Notes under the pieces: generated by a model
What the model saw: only the letters and a program-made list of their open reading frames with translations
The model's database searches: none
Told to the model about the DNA's origin: nothing
DNA from: Corylus avellana
Lineage: Eukaryota > Streptophyta > Magnoliopsida > Fagales > Betulaceae
DNA: 64,000 nt
Direction of reading: 5' to 3'
Assembly (NCBI RefSeq): GCF_901000735.1
Contig: NC_081547.1
Location: forward strand, 2,728,001-2,792,000
Shown: piece by piece, positions 48,556 to 60,650 of the stretch
Layout of the letters: each line of letters opens with the position of its first letter
How positions within the stretch are numbered: position 1 is the stretch's first letter
Program-made: the position numbers and the translations under genes

Positions 48556-51302
48556 TGCTAAGAGATGGAAATTAGTTGAAGAGTCTTCGGGGAGCTTTTT
48601 TGATGGATAGTGGGCATCAGAAAGATGATTATAAAAGACTTTGGTGGTACATTTATTTGAGCACGACTTGGATTATAAAATCAAAAAAGTTGAGTTTAGA
48701 GAGAGAGAGAGAGAGAGAGAGAGTAAAAAACATCCTATGCGGCCACCACTTGTCTAAAAGAAACTAAACTGTCCAATAGCTGGGCCACATCATTGCCTCA
48801 AACATCAGATCTTTAAGTTAACGAGCCTCACATAATTCACAACATGACGAGTCTATCTATGATGGTGAGAATCATCAACACCATTTCCATCAACCTGAAT
48901 CACTGAGCTGACCAGAAGGAACGTGCGTGTTGCCGTCTGCACCAAATCACATTGCACACGGTGGCTCATGTCATTTTACAGAATGAAATTCTGCAACAAA
49001 ATGAGCAGACCACACCTGGTTATTATGCACTTGCACACCTACCATATAAACACTAATCATCAGCTGAGCCCCAAGTCCTGACCAAAAATGGGCTGCGGAC
49101 CACAATTCCATTTCGGGATTATATAGTATATAGGATTAATACCTTGACAGCTTAATTTCAAATGAAAGATTAAAGGTGCAGCTAAGTCATGATGTAGCCC
49201 ATCTTCGCTCCCTTTAAAATGAAGGTAACCAAACCAGCCTCTGGTCCCCTCCATAAGAAGCCAATCAAAGCTCGAATGTAACTCAGTTTCCAGCTCAGAA
49301 ATCGAAAAAGAACCCATAAGATGTATATATATATATATATACAAACCAAGTACAGTTTTTTTGGGTCTCAAGAAACTGCGGCTTCCGCATATATGCTATG
49401 TGAAAAGTATGCTTTTAATCTTATTTTTAGTATGCTAACTTGGTTTAATAATGAGATTAGCGTTGGTGAAATGTTTTTTGCCACGATTACTAGCTTGAGA
49501 AGGATTAGGAGTCAGGATCTATCGGTGTTTACTTCTCATCTCGCCATCTGTATATCTTAGTTTTGTCTTTGGTGTGCGGCGTGCGCTACATAGATTTGTA
49601 GGCACATGATCCTTTGAGTTTGGCAACTCAGCTTGATTTTAAAACGTTTACTTTTTGGTGAAGAGCTTTTACTTTTTTGCCAAAAGAAGGGAATTACTCT
49701 TTGCCCTTTGGAGTACTACATCAAAGAGAATTTTAATATTACTGTGAAAAAAAGATAAAAAGGAAAGAGAATTTAAATATTAACGAGCGACCAGCATTAA
49801 TATTGAGATTCAATAAAAAAAAACAAAAAATTGAGGTGGTAATTCCGTTCGGCAAACTTTTTATTAAAGAATTAGTCCAAAAGTCTAAGTTAATAAGGTT
49901 AGGCCACTTAACTATATTAACTAATTTTTTATATATATATATTTTTTCAATATAAGATACAAATGTAAACTTATAAATGCACACAGCATCGATCTTTCAT
50001 AATTCAGTTTTTGGAAATATGATGAAAGAAGAGATTTCCAATAATATGATAGTTTCATATATATTTGGCTTATTTTCTAAACATCCCGAAAAAATATTTT
50101 TCCTAAAATGACTATAAAAGAGAAGTATGAATTAATTAATTACTACCCACACGGAAAACAAATTAAAAGGGGAACGCACCGCAGAGATAGTTGTTCTGCC
50201 ACTTCATTTTAATTGTCTTGAAATTTTTAACAAGGAATCGAGCAACACTCTTAACATGCCAATATGCACCTAGACGTAGTACAACACGATATCAGAAAAC
50301 GATTGTAGGAGGCAAGAAATTCAGCACAACTACCTCACCAAGCAACAGTAAGTGACACCTAACAAAGGATATATCTTACTAGAGGATGCTTGCCTTATCA
50401 ATGAACGACACCTGACTAGAGCCATGTAGAGAAAAGTAGTACTCCAAATAAGTAAGGGGGAGAAATCATTTGAGGTAAAAACTCTCAACGCTCTACTATT
50501 AGATTCTCCTTTCTTTTTGATCCCCATCATATTCCTTACAATTGAAGCATGGTAGGTATCCTTGTCTGCATTAACCACACGTTTATGAGTTTACCTCTAA
50601 TTTTTCTCTTGCAGGCATTCTTGCTGATGAAGTTGTTTGTGCGATCAACTGCATAATCACACAAAAATATGAAAAAAAAAAATAATAAAATAAACCCTAT
50701 GCTCACAACACGCAGTTGATGACATAAAACAATATAATTATAATTAAATATAAAACCAATGCGTAGCATCAGTAATAACATAAAGTTACATTTGCTTTTC
50801 ATGCACCATCCATTCAAAGAAGTTTTCCATTTCAAAGTGATGATACAGAAGTTTTGCTAATAATTAGCTATTTATTTTTTTGCTGTATCTATTTATTTTT
50901 TAAATAAAAACTCTGTATCATTTGGAAACATTACTCTGAAAGAGCTTTAGCAAATTTTAATGTCATATTATTCCGGGTCCATATAAAACAGAAGTGACCC
51001 ATAATTCATGAATAATGGGCCGGGGGGGAGGGGGGATAGAGGACTGTTAAAGTCTCTACCTATTGGGCCTGTTACCATATCAATAACAACCATGTACTTG
51101 AAAGCCAATAGGTATATCTCTCTGAAGCTTGGGCTTTTTGACTTGAGTGGGCTAAGACCCAAAACCCCACACCCTCCACACTCACACCAAAAAAAACAAA
51201 AAATGGTCTTTTTCGGACCCCACACGACAGTTGCATGTTATTGTTCATGGACAGCAAAAAGCACAAAAGAGAAAACGAAAGGTTACCGTTCGTCAAGCAA
51301 AA
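48556..51302. other. Intergenic, ARM/TPR promoter side
   Basis: Contains the (GA)n tract, an (AT)n run near 49323-49340 and a GC-rich patch (51000-51240) whose frames overlap on both strands with no recognisable domain. No gene is supported. Confidence 0.4.
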
Positions 51303-51310
51303 TTTATGAA

Positions 51311-51421
51311 TTTTTTTTTTTTTTGACTTGTTTGAGAAGGAAATGGGAAAAAGAGATTTGAACTAATGACCTTCGCTTTATGAGGCGTGATCTCCAGTCG
51401 ATTAAGCTACCCATTAGGGAC
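51311..51421 (-). mobile_element. tRNA-derived SINE-like element, full length
   Basis: On the minus strand it begins GTCCCTAATGGGTAGCTTAA (A box), has a B-box-like GGTCATTAGTTCAAATC, and ends AACAAGTC plus 14 A. TTTATGA flanks it exactly at 51303-51309 and 51422-51428. It is the same family as 56557-56670 and 59627-59729. Confidence 0.78.
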
Positions 51422-51428
51422 TTTATGA

Positions 51429-53816
51429 CGTGTTATTAGGGTCTAATGGTCATTAGATTTTTTTTTTTTTTTTAAGTAATGATAGAAACTACATTTTTAT
51501 TTCATAATTATCCCACAGTGATAATGTAATAGATCTAACCAACATTTGGATTAGTCATTATTAAAAAAAAATAAAAAATCAAGGATTGATTGATACTTTC
51601 ACGTCAATATTGTGGGATAAATATGGAATAAAAACATGGTTTATAGTATTATTATTATTTTTTTAAAACAAGGGTTGATTCAATGACTACTAGACTTGCC
51701 AAAGATAAACATTAATGGCAAAGAGAAATGCTATGTACTACACTCTCATCCCACCATCTTAATGTGCAATGCTCCTCGGTCAGTAAATTTTAAAGAGCAT
51801 ATTGACACTGTCATATCAGCTCATTAAAATAGAGGTGTAGTATATAGCATTACTCTAATGATAAAATATCGTACAAAAAGTGATGTCCTCAATGTCATTG
51901 CCACGAAAGAACAAGAACAACTAACGAATAGATTTCTTTGTCTGAATTTCTAGAAGTCACTCTTGTGTCCATGAATCATCATTGAGTTTGTAATTAATCA
52001 CTATTGAATTTTGATCAAATAGCAATTTTAAAAATAACTTCATTTTGAGATAAGGGCAAGAAAAATTTCTAAAATTACTCTAATTTAGGAGAGTAAAATT
52101 GCGAGATCCATGTATTTAGGATAACTTAAGGTGTAAAGTTAATTTGCCCAAAACAAATTAGCCCCAAAAATTTTCTCTCTTAAAGTATCCAATTTTTAGT
52201 GAAATTAAAGCAGCATATAATTCTAGGAGATCCATTCCAGCAATACGCCTGAAACTTCTCACCACTTTGTTGTCGGTGGGATTGGTGGGTGCGTAAGTGA
52301 CTACATGGTCCCGAACTTGGGACAAAACATTCTAGGCCCCTTTTGTTTGGTGCCTCAATGAATAACAAGTTACTACAATGCCCCATGCTCGACCACGTTC
52401 AGGTATGGACTTAATTCTATTGTCTGTTGCTGTGGATAAGTTTTTACTTTTTACCTGTCGGTTGCATAAGCATTGTGTTTGCTGCCTAGTTGACACCGAT
52501 GGCCTTCCAATTTTTTTTTAAAAAAATTCTTCAATCAAGGATAAAAGTTTAGTGTCAGGCATACAATTTTTACCTATTTCTTAAATAGCGTGTAAATCTT
52601 AAATCTTGTACGACCCCATCTTCTCAACCCATGTTTAAATTCGTGGTTCTTTCCGAAGTTTCATTTTGAATGGTTGACATGACATTTTTGGTTTATTAAT
52701 GTCTTATTTTGGTGATATGACGATAATTTTGTTTGTTTGTTTTTAATATTAACTGATTTAAAGGCTATTTCATTATATTTGACGTAGCAATGTTATCAGC
52801 CTTGAAATTGGTACCGCCACGTTGACAAGATAAGATAATGATGAAATAAAAATATAATATTTAGCCTTCCTTTTGCCCTACTTTATATCAATTCAATTCA
52901 CATAATTGAAACTTCTTTGAATTTAACATGCTCCATAATTGACAAAAAAAAAGAAGTAATAATATCGTGTTTTGATAGCTTCTTAAATGAAAAATGATTG
53001 CTTTCTTCGTTCGGTTCTTCTCCAATCTTTTTTATTTTTAAAATTATTATTTAATCTGTAGGCCATGTGTGAGACCATAAGCCCAACAAATTTAATAATG
53101 ATTTTTAAAAAAAAAAAGAAAAAGAAAAAAAAAATGTATATCACGCCTCTTCCGAAATATACGGCCGTGAGTCAATAACCTTGTGAGACGGGGTACCAGA
53201 AAATTTTGCGTTACAAGATTAGGCACCGTCAGCGATGCCGCTTTGCACCTTGGAGTCTTGGACCCACAACATTTTTGGCGTTGGGCTGTATATCCAACTA
53301 AAGTTACCCAACCTCCGGTAAACTTACGACACAATTATTGCCTCGGCATCTCATGTGGCCACCCCTGATTGGTCTCTCATACTCTGCATTGGCTTTGTAA
53401 CGCTGGCACTACCCCACCTCAAAAATCCAGCTGTGCGGCTGTGCCAACTGCCACAAAGCCAGCAGAAAATCACATAAAAATGTGTTAATAAGTAACAGCA
53501 TAACGCGTTGCATTGTAGCAAAGCAAAAGGAAACAAAAAAAAAAAGAAAAAAAGAAGGAAACGAAGTAGACAACTGACGTCGTCTATTCTATATCCCCTG
53601 TTACTCATTACCCGCGCGATCACATGCACCTAACGAACCTCATGGGTCCCAGACAGACTGTTTCAAGCGCCACATTACAGTGCAACCTTTGTTCGATTGT
53701 TGCACGTGGGCCCCAAAGGCCGAACCTTTAGTTTTTGTACGTTTTTGATCCAACGGTTACTAGGGGCCCATTCTGTGCCTTGGGCGGTCCAGATTCAACA
53801 ATTTACCTTGAATGGG
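51429..53816. other. Intergenic, no gene seen
   Basis: AT-rich with several poly-T runs. 53160-53720 has a higher GC content and precedes the AGP promoter. No coding domain was recognised. Confidence 0.4.
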
Positions 53817-53818
53817 CT

Positions 53819-53828
53819 TATATATAAA
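53819..53828 (+). promoter_or_regulatory. TATA box of the AGP gene
   Basis: TATATATAAA, 51 bp upstream of the AGP start codon, which implies a short 5' UTR of roughly 25 bp. Confidence 0.75.
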
Positions 53829-53878
53829 CACCAAGTTGTTTTGCAGCCTTCACTCTCTGTCTCAGTGTCTCTGAAGCA

Positions 53879-55041
53879 ATGGATCGGAAATGCTTGCTCG
53901 CATTCGCGTTGATCGGCGTCATTGTCGCCAGCGTCGGAGCCCAGTCCCCAGCGGCTGCGCCATCCAAATCTCCAGCGACTCCGGTGGTTGCTACTTCACC
54001 GGTTTCATCACCAACCGCAGCTCCCTCTAAGCCACAATCACCAGCCAAAGCACCTTCGAAGCCTAAATCTCCGGCTCCGGCCACGTCTCCATTGTCGGCT
54101 CCACCGGCTTCGGCTCCTGTGAAACCGACGGCACCAACTCCATCGAAGCCTGCGGCGCCAGCTCCAGTGGCTAAACCTCCTGCGTCGTCGCCTCCCGCGG
54201 CAGCTCCAGTGAGCTCTCCACCTGCTCCGGTTCCGGTCAGCTCTACCTCTACGCCCCTGCCTGCACCGGCGAAGTCTCCCCCGTCACCTGCGCCAGAGAC
54301 CGTTCCCTCCAGCGCTCCTCCGGCTCCGGTCTCCACGCCGACAGCCGAGGTTCCAGCTCCGGCTCCAAGCAAGAAGAAGACAAAGGTTAAGTCTAAGAAG
54401 CACCACGCGCCGGCTCCAGGGCCAGCGTTTCTAGGCCCGCCCGCTCCTCCGGCGGAAGCACCCGGACCCAGCGACGACGCGTCATCGCCTGGTCCTTCTT
54501 TGGCTGATGAGGTACGTAGGTCTAACTTGCGCCGGGTGCAATGTGCGCCCAGATCTGCAAAATATTAGTTTAAAACGACCATGTTTAGCTACATTCAGTA
54601 GGCGCGCGATGGTGAAGTAGGATTAGATTGTTGCATTACACACCGTCTCCGCTCACTAGTAAAAGAGTGAGCGGAGTGTAAAAGAGTGGTCTCCATGTGC
54701 ACCTGGTCATATCGTGGTTTCCCACGCGCCACCAAGAACCGTGGTCCGAACAAACGGAACTGAAAATGTTTTGAAATAGAGTGAAATATTGAGTTGCAGA
54801 ACACGAGGCAAAGAAAAATGAAGTCGATGTCAGAATGTCACACACCTACTATACAATGGCTATTATTGTTTTTTGGCAGATTTTAGTTTACAATTTAAAA
54901 ATGCAACAGCTTGGGTGCGTTTCATTAACTGTCTTTAATTGTGGAAACAAATTGCAGAGTGGAGCGGTGACGATCAGGGCCGTGCAGCAGGTGGTGGCTG
55001 GCTTGGCATTGGGATGGGCTGTCCTCGGCTTGATCCTTTAG
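53879..55041 (+). CDS. Lysine-rich classical arabinogalactan protein
   Basis: Cell-surface proteoglycan core. Model: join(53879..54511, 54958..55041), 238 residues, one phase-0 intron. Residues 1-21 are a signal peptide (LLAFALIGVIVASVGA, then QSP). About 22-160 are Pro/Ala/Ser/Thr-rich with Ala-Pro and Ser-Pro pairs, where hydroxyproline O-glycosylation by arabinogalactan is expected. A Lys-rich patch at about 165-176 (SKKKTKVKSKKHH) places it with AtAGP17/18/19 and LeAGP1. A second Pro-rich segment follows (to 210). Exon 2 encodes a small-residue region and the hydrophobic tail VVAGLALGWAVLGLIL, a GPI-anchor signal. Without splicing the frame runs 18 codons into the intron and loses the anchor. 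Which of AGP17/18/19 is the orthologue is not decided. Confidence 0.92.
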
Positions 55042-56549
55042 AGAGAGAGAGAGAGAGAGACAGTGATACTATTTATGCTGTTCATTGTTAAACAGATCGA
55101 TTAAACGTAGAGATTCTTCTAAATTATTTCTTAATAGTTTGGAGGAAAATTGTGTCGGTTTGCTTTGAACTTTGGGATTTACCAGCATGTTTCTTTTATT
55201 CTTTGGGAGAGTTTGTGGGGGAAACTTGATTACTTTGTAATTTTCTATCGACTACTTGATTACTTATGTATTATTATTGCCGTTGGAGAGCATCTTTCTT
55301 TTATTTCTGCCATTTTCTTTTCCTGTTGTCTGTCTCTTATTTTATTTGAGTTTTATTATTGAATTACAGATTGATCAAAGAAGAACGACAGTTGCTTTGT
55401 TTAATGTTAGATTAATTCACGAATTTGTCACGTCAAGGTAATAATCTTATATCATCGTTCATCCCAAAATTGAAATCGGGAGAATTTAATTTAATTTAAC
55501 AATTCATAATATTTATTATTTTGAGAAATATGTCATCAACTCATAAGATGATAACACATTTACTTATGAACCAACTTTTGAAAAAAAAAAAAAAAAAAAA
55601 AAGTATACAGTATTTCTCGAATAATATATTAATGAAAAATTTTGTAGTATTAGTCGTCTTGACTTTTACTGATGTCCTGATAAGACTGAATCTGGCTATA
55701 GTAAAGTCAAACTGAGGAAGGGCTTGCAGTTCTTACTGTCTAGATCTTTTATGTGCGGCTTTCCGTGAACATGTGTTATTATAGTCATGCCCAAATAGGA
55801 TACTTATGGTTGATCTTTTCCACATGTTTTTTTTTTAAAAAAAAAAAAAAAAAAAAAAAGATAGAAATAAGAGCAATGTTACAAACTCATCTATTATATA
55901 ACTTTTGTACAATTGACCTTATGTAAAGTATTCATAAACTATTTGATGAATCTTGAAAAAATGCTCATGAATTTACTAGTTGATGAGCATCTCACGTTAA
56001 GCCAATTATATAAGAATTGAATTTTTAGGTTTACTCTATACACAATATTTGGAAAAAGTACAATGATTCAATGAATAAAACATCATTTAAGTGTGAATTA
56101 AAAAAGTAAGTAGTTGAATAAAAGAGGCAGTATCACAAAGACTAGGCTCATTTTGGTGCATTGAAAGTCATCATTTCATTTGATAGAGCACCTTATCTCA
56201 GGTCTCCAATGGTACTGATTTCAACCAAGTTTGGTGGATTCATTCCCATTGACATAAAAGTGCCATTATTGATCACGGGGGAAGAATAAATAGTCTTCTT
56301 GTATCATCAGTGAAAATTACAGAAAATTAAATCACTTGACCTTTCAAAAGTTGAGACAACTTAAAGGAAGTAGGAATCCCTTAACTTCCCTCTGCACGTC
56401 ATTCTATTTTTACTTTCGTTTGTTATATGCAAAGAAGATATGGAAGCTTTACTTATTTAAACATTATATTCTTAAACTTTTAAAAGTGTTAATGTTGGAT
56501 TATGATGTTTTAAAAAAAGTTTACAATATCATCACTCCATTAGAATTTT
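55042..56549. other. AGP 3' flank and intergenic DNA
   Basis: Begins with a (GA)n tract immediately after the stop. The rest is AT-rich with long poly-A runs at 55579 and 55838. No gene is supported. Confidence 0.45.
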
Positions 56550-56556
56550 TCATTAA

Positions 56557-56670
56557 GTCCTCAAGGGGTAGATCAATTAGCTATGAATCAAGCTCCATGA
56601 AACGGAACTCACTAATTTGAATCTCCTCTCTTTTTTCCCTTGTGTGGACATGTCAAAAAAAAAAAAAAAA
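56557..56670 (+). mobile_element. tRNA-derived SINE-like element
   Basis: Begins near GTCCTCAAGGGGTAGATCAA, carries a diverged B box (ACTAATTTGAATCTCC), and ends TGTGTGGACATGTC plus a 16-A tail. TCATTAA flanks it exactly (56550-56556 and 56671-56677). Same family as 51311-51421 and 59627-59729. Confidence 0.75.
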
Positions 56671-56677
56671 TCATTAA

Positions 56678-57991
56678 ATTTTTTAACGGAGGATGTCAAA
56701 ATACCCAAAATAGTATATTTTTTTTATAGCTTTTTCTATGTTTTACTCTTTTTTTGTGTTTTAATTTAAATTTTTTAACTAAAGGTAATTTTGTATTTTT
56801 ATTAATTTCACAGAAGTATAAAGGATATTTTTATTGCATACCATTTAATTTAACACTAAACCCTAATAGCTTGAGTGGCATTAATATTAATACTCACTAA
56901 AGTTTAAGAGTATAATTATAAAAAAATGTAAAACATTAAAGGAGTAAGTAAAGTTATCCGAGTAAGATAGAAACCGAAAGCCATGAGGAACAAACATTTG
57001 CATTTCTTGGGTAGGAAGACACGCTTTGTTTCTTTATGTTTTTTTGTTTTCATTCACGGGAAAGGGAAAGGAGGAAGACACACGCTTTCATTTCAAGCAA
57101 TGGTGACTCCTCAGAGAGAGCTTTTCTTCCCTCTTCACTCTTTCTTTGTCTATTAATTATTAATTCTTTTGTTTGCTGTAAATAACTCACAAGTTTCAAT
57201 TGACGATTGACGTAACCATATTTAACCCAAACATCAACAGATTTTACGGATTTTCTATCATTTCCTGTCAAAAAAAGTGGACCAAGAAAATTATAGGAGT
57301 GAAAGAGAGAGGCTTTATCTGTGCAGAGAGCTCTCTTATTCGGATAGGCTTTCTGCTTAAGTAGGAAGCCTACTCAAATAAAAGAGGCTTATTTTAAAAT
57401 ATATATATTTTATAGCTTGGATTATATTTTACTGTATATATATGCAGACTATCCTTGTCCAATAACTTTTTTTTTTCTTTTAATTTTTTTCTCCTGTAAG
57501 AGATTCTCCTCCATCCCAAGGCCTTCTTAGTTAAGAAAAAAAAAGGACTTAATTATAAGTGAGTCAAGTGACTAATTGACAATAATTGAAACAAAACTGT
57601 TGGTTGAATTATGTAGGTTATACACTGATAGGCCTGGATTCAGTTTTGTACAGAAGACTTTGGACTCAACAAAATAAAAAACCTACAACTATCAAGGTCT
57701 GATAAAAGCCTAGTATGAGGCCCACTCCAGCTATGGCCCAAAAAGGGCCTAAGAGCCTAAATGAGGTCCATGCTTTATTTTACAGGAGGAATAGCTGCAC
57801 CATTCGGACGAGGAGCCACCCAATCCGTACGTGACACTCTTTGAACCTAACACAACGATTTTGTGAAAGCATTTTGTTGTTTCCAAGGCAATACTAGATT
57901 TGCTTGATAAAATTCCTATTTTATTTTTCTTTTAAGTCTTTTAAATTTTCGAATAAAGTTATTATTTATTCCCTAGTGTTTCAGCGACTAT
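56678..57991. other. Intergenic, no gene seen
   Basis: AT-rich non-coding DNA. Short frames on either strand have no recognisable domain. Confidence 0.4.
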
Positions 57992-58038
57992 CAAGTTGCA
58001 CCCCTTGCCAAAACCAAGTTGGCAAGGGGTGCAACTTG
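57992..58038. other. Perfect 20-bp inverted repeat with 7-nt loop
   Basis: 57992-58011 (CAAGTTGCACCCCTTGCCAA) pairs perfectly with 58019-58038 around the loop AACCAAG. The stem is GC-richer than its surroundings. Confidence 0.85.
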
Positions 58039-58210
58039 GCTTTGGATCTCATTATTGATTGATGTACACTGTGAGGGACAGGCTACTGTGAAGGAAAGTG
58101 GGATGTTGAAAGAAAAGAGGGCAAGAGCATGGGCAAGTAACAGAAGAGTGGGTGACAAACTTTATGAGGAACAAAAATAGGCAGAAAGAGAGAGATGCAG
58201 TTAAAAATTA

Positions 58211-58836
58211 GGGTTAAATACCAAATACCTAATGGGGTTTAGTAACTTTATTTTTACCTCTCTGAGGTTTCATTTTTATCACAAGACCCCCCTGGAGTTT
58301 TGAAAAATGACCAAGTTAGTATATTCGTTAGTTGACCGTTATGACTGACACGTAGCAACTATTTAATTTTTTTTTTTTAAAAAAAAAAATGTATTTTATA
58401 AAAAAAAAAAAAAAATTGGGGNNNNNNNNNNNNNNNNNNNNNNNNNNNNNNNNNNNNNNNNNNNNNNNNNNNNNNNNNNNNNNNNNNNNNNNNNNNNNNN
58501 NNNNNNNNNNNNNNNNNNNNNNNNNNNNNNNNNNNNNNNNNNNNNNNNNNNNNNNNNNNNNNNNNNNNNNNCCCAAAGGGTGGCCGAGCCACCCCCAAAT
58601 GGCCAAGGGGGTGGCCGAGCCATCCCCAATTTTTTTTTTTAATTTAAAAAAAAAAATTAAATAGGTGTCACGTGTCAACATCTGATTGGTTCACGTGTCA
58701 GTCATAACGGTCAACTAACAGATGAACTAATTTAGTCCTTTATCAAAACCCCAGGAGGGTCCTGTGATAAAAATGAAACCTCAGGAGGGTAAAAATAAAG
58801 TTACTAAACCCCAGAGGGGTATTTGGTATTTAACCC
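58211..58836. mobile_element. Foldback MULE-like element with internal gap
   Basis: Arms of about 170 bp start GGGTTAAATACCAAATACC and end with the complement. TAAAAATTA flanks it exactly (58202-58210 and 58837-58845). The core beside the N run has GGTGGCCGAGCCACCCC-type palindromes, like the core at 19440-19640. The palindrome probably defeated sequencing or assembly, hence the 150-N run (58422-58571). Confidence 0.85.
58422..58571. other. Scaffold gap, 150 N
   Basis: N run at the centre of a foldback element. Confidence 0.99.
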
Positions 58837-58892
58837 TAAAAATTAAGGTGTGGTTTCAATGGATTAAGCTATTTTTTAAAGACGGGAACCGT

Positions 58893-59079
58893 NNNNNNNN
58901 NNNNNNNNNNNNACTAATTTGGTCCTTTATCAAAACCACATGAGGGTCCTGTGATAAAAATGAAACCTCAGGAGGGTAAAAATAAAGTTACCAAACTCCA
59001 GGGGGGTATTTGGTATTTAACCCTAAAAATTAAGGTGTGGTTTCAATGGATTAAGCTATTTTTTAAAGACGGGAACCGT
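58893..59079 (+). repeat. 20-N gap plus repeat of 58726-58892
   Basis: After 20 N (58893-58912), 58913-59079 repeats the preceding 167 bp with about five base differences. It duplicates the right arm of the foldback element and its flank, again ending and starting at the gap edges. Confidence 0.85.
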
Positions 59080-59524
59080 AATTCTTAAATGTTGGATTTC
59101 CGACATCCTAAACTTTAGTTAAACTGTTATCTTAATACTTTGATTCGTGAAATAAAAATATAATATATAACATTATTCATTTTCATTAGCTAATACTTAA
59201 GCATTTATAAATAAGCAGAATTCAGAAATTTGGTCTAGAGGGCAAAACTATAAAAATAATGTTTTTTGGGGAGGGAAAGGGAAAGGGAAATAATTAATTT
59301 TTGAGAGTCAACCTTATAAAAAAAAAAATTATAAAATTTAAAGAAATTATTAAAACTATGGGGTTGAACTTTGAAGACTCTAGGGCCCAGCTAATACCTG
59401 TCCAGGCTGTCCTCATTTGTGTATAGATGTTATGGTTACTTATTCATATATCCATAATCCCTTCACGCATGCCACCAATTATTAGGATCGTGAAACATAT
59501 TACATATTTAATATAGAGAGAGTC
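59080..59524. other. Intergenic, no gene seen
   Basis: AT-rich non-coding DNA between the gap-adjacent duplicate and the next repeat. Confidence 0.4.
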
Positions 59525-60650
59525 TTGGGTGCATTTGTTGCACAAAAGGTGTATTTTGTGCCACCAATTAGAAGGTGACACCTAAGCCAATTTTATGAGT
59601 CTTATGTTTAGAAAAAAAAAAACCTTATCCCCAAGAGGTAGCTTAATCGGCTGGGACCACACTTAATGAAGTGGAGGTCACTAGTTCGAATTCCCCTCCC
59701 CCTCTTGTACGGACATGTCAAAAAAAAAACCTTGCTGCACCAGATTATACCAGGTTTGCACCAGACTTCAAAAATTAATTTTTTTAAAAAACAAATTAGA
59801 ACAAGTGGGGGGTGAGGGTGGCCACCCCTTGGGTGGGGGATGGCTTGCGCAGCCACCCCCTGAGGTTGGAAAAACCCTAGGTTTTTCCCCCTCCTCCCTC
59901 CCCATTTTCGTCCTTCTTGGTTTCTCCAATCCCCTGTTCTTTGGTTTTTTTGGTCTTTGGTTTTTCTTGACAAGTTGCTGCTCATCTCCGTCGCCGATCT
60001 CTGGGTTCCTCTTCATCGCCACCGTTCAACCTCGCCTCCTGCCGTCCCCCCCAGCCTGTCACCTAGCCCCAGACCGTTTTCCCAAGCCGTCGCACCGTCC
60101 TAGCCCGTCACCCAGCCACAACCCGTTCGTCTACCCAGATCCATCATTTGCCGCCACCTGGGCTTTAGATCGAGATTCCTCTTATCTAATCTTCTCCCCC
60201 CGTCGTTCCAGCAGCCAGTCACGCCTCCCCACCCTCCCCTGGGCTGCGCAAGCCATCTCCCGCCCAAGGGGTAGCTGCGCTCCCACCCCCGGCCCAAAAC
60301 CCGCCTGAAACTGTCGTGACCCGTCTCAAAACTCGATTCTAATGCGTGAAAATCCGTTTCTAATGCCTCAAAATTTGTTTTTAGATTCAAAACTAAACCT
60401 TAAAGGTGGAAAGTGAACTCTTTAGGAATTTTATAACACTAAAAGCAGAAAAAATGAGCTCCGACACCAGAGGTCGTGACCCGCCACCTAGCCAACCTCT
60501 CTCTCATTAATTAATTGTTATATATTTTTTTTATCTCAATAATATAATCTGGTGCGGTTGTATTTATCTTCTTATTATGTGTTATGCTTATGTGCCAAAT
60601 GATGAATGGCGGCACAAAAGAGCATTTTTGTGCCACCTTCTTATTTAAGT
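59525..60650. mobile_element. Possible large foldback element with GC-rich interior
   Basis: TTTTGTGCCACC-type ends (59550-59570 and, in complement, 60600-60645) and a shared CTGCACCAGATTATA/CCGCACCAGATTATA segment (59733 and complement of about 60541-60560) are inverted. The interior (59800-60310) is GC-rich and C-rich with open frames on both strands but no domain I recognise. A SINE-like element is nested in the left arm. Exact ends are not fixed. Confidence 0.5.
59627..59729 (+). mobile_element. tRNA-derived SINE-like element
   Basis: Begins ATCCCCAAGAGGTAGCTTAA, with a B-box-like GGTCACTAGTTCGAATTCC and the end GTACGGACATGTC plus 9 A. Similar A-run/CCTT sequences on both sides suggest the target duplication. 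It is the best-preserved copy of this family in the window. Confidence 0.75.

Noticed and set aside
53818..54372. 184-residue Gly/Ala-rich frame on the minus strand
   Set aside because: It is the antisense shadow of the Pro/Ala-rich AGP exon; its composition follows directly from the AGP codons.
58389..58681. Several frames of 73-117 residues on both strands
   Set aside because: They consist mostly of X residues from the N run plus low-complexity arms of a foldback element.
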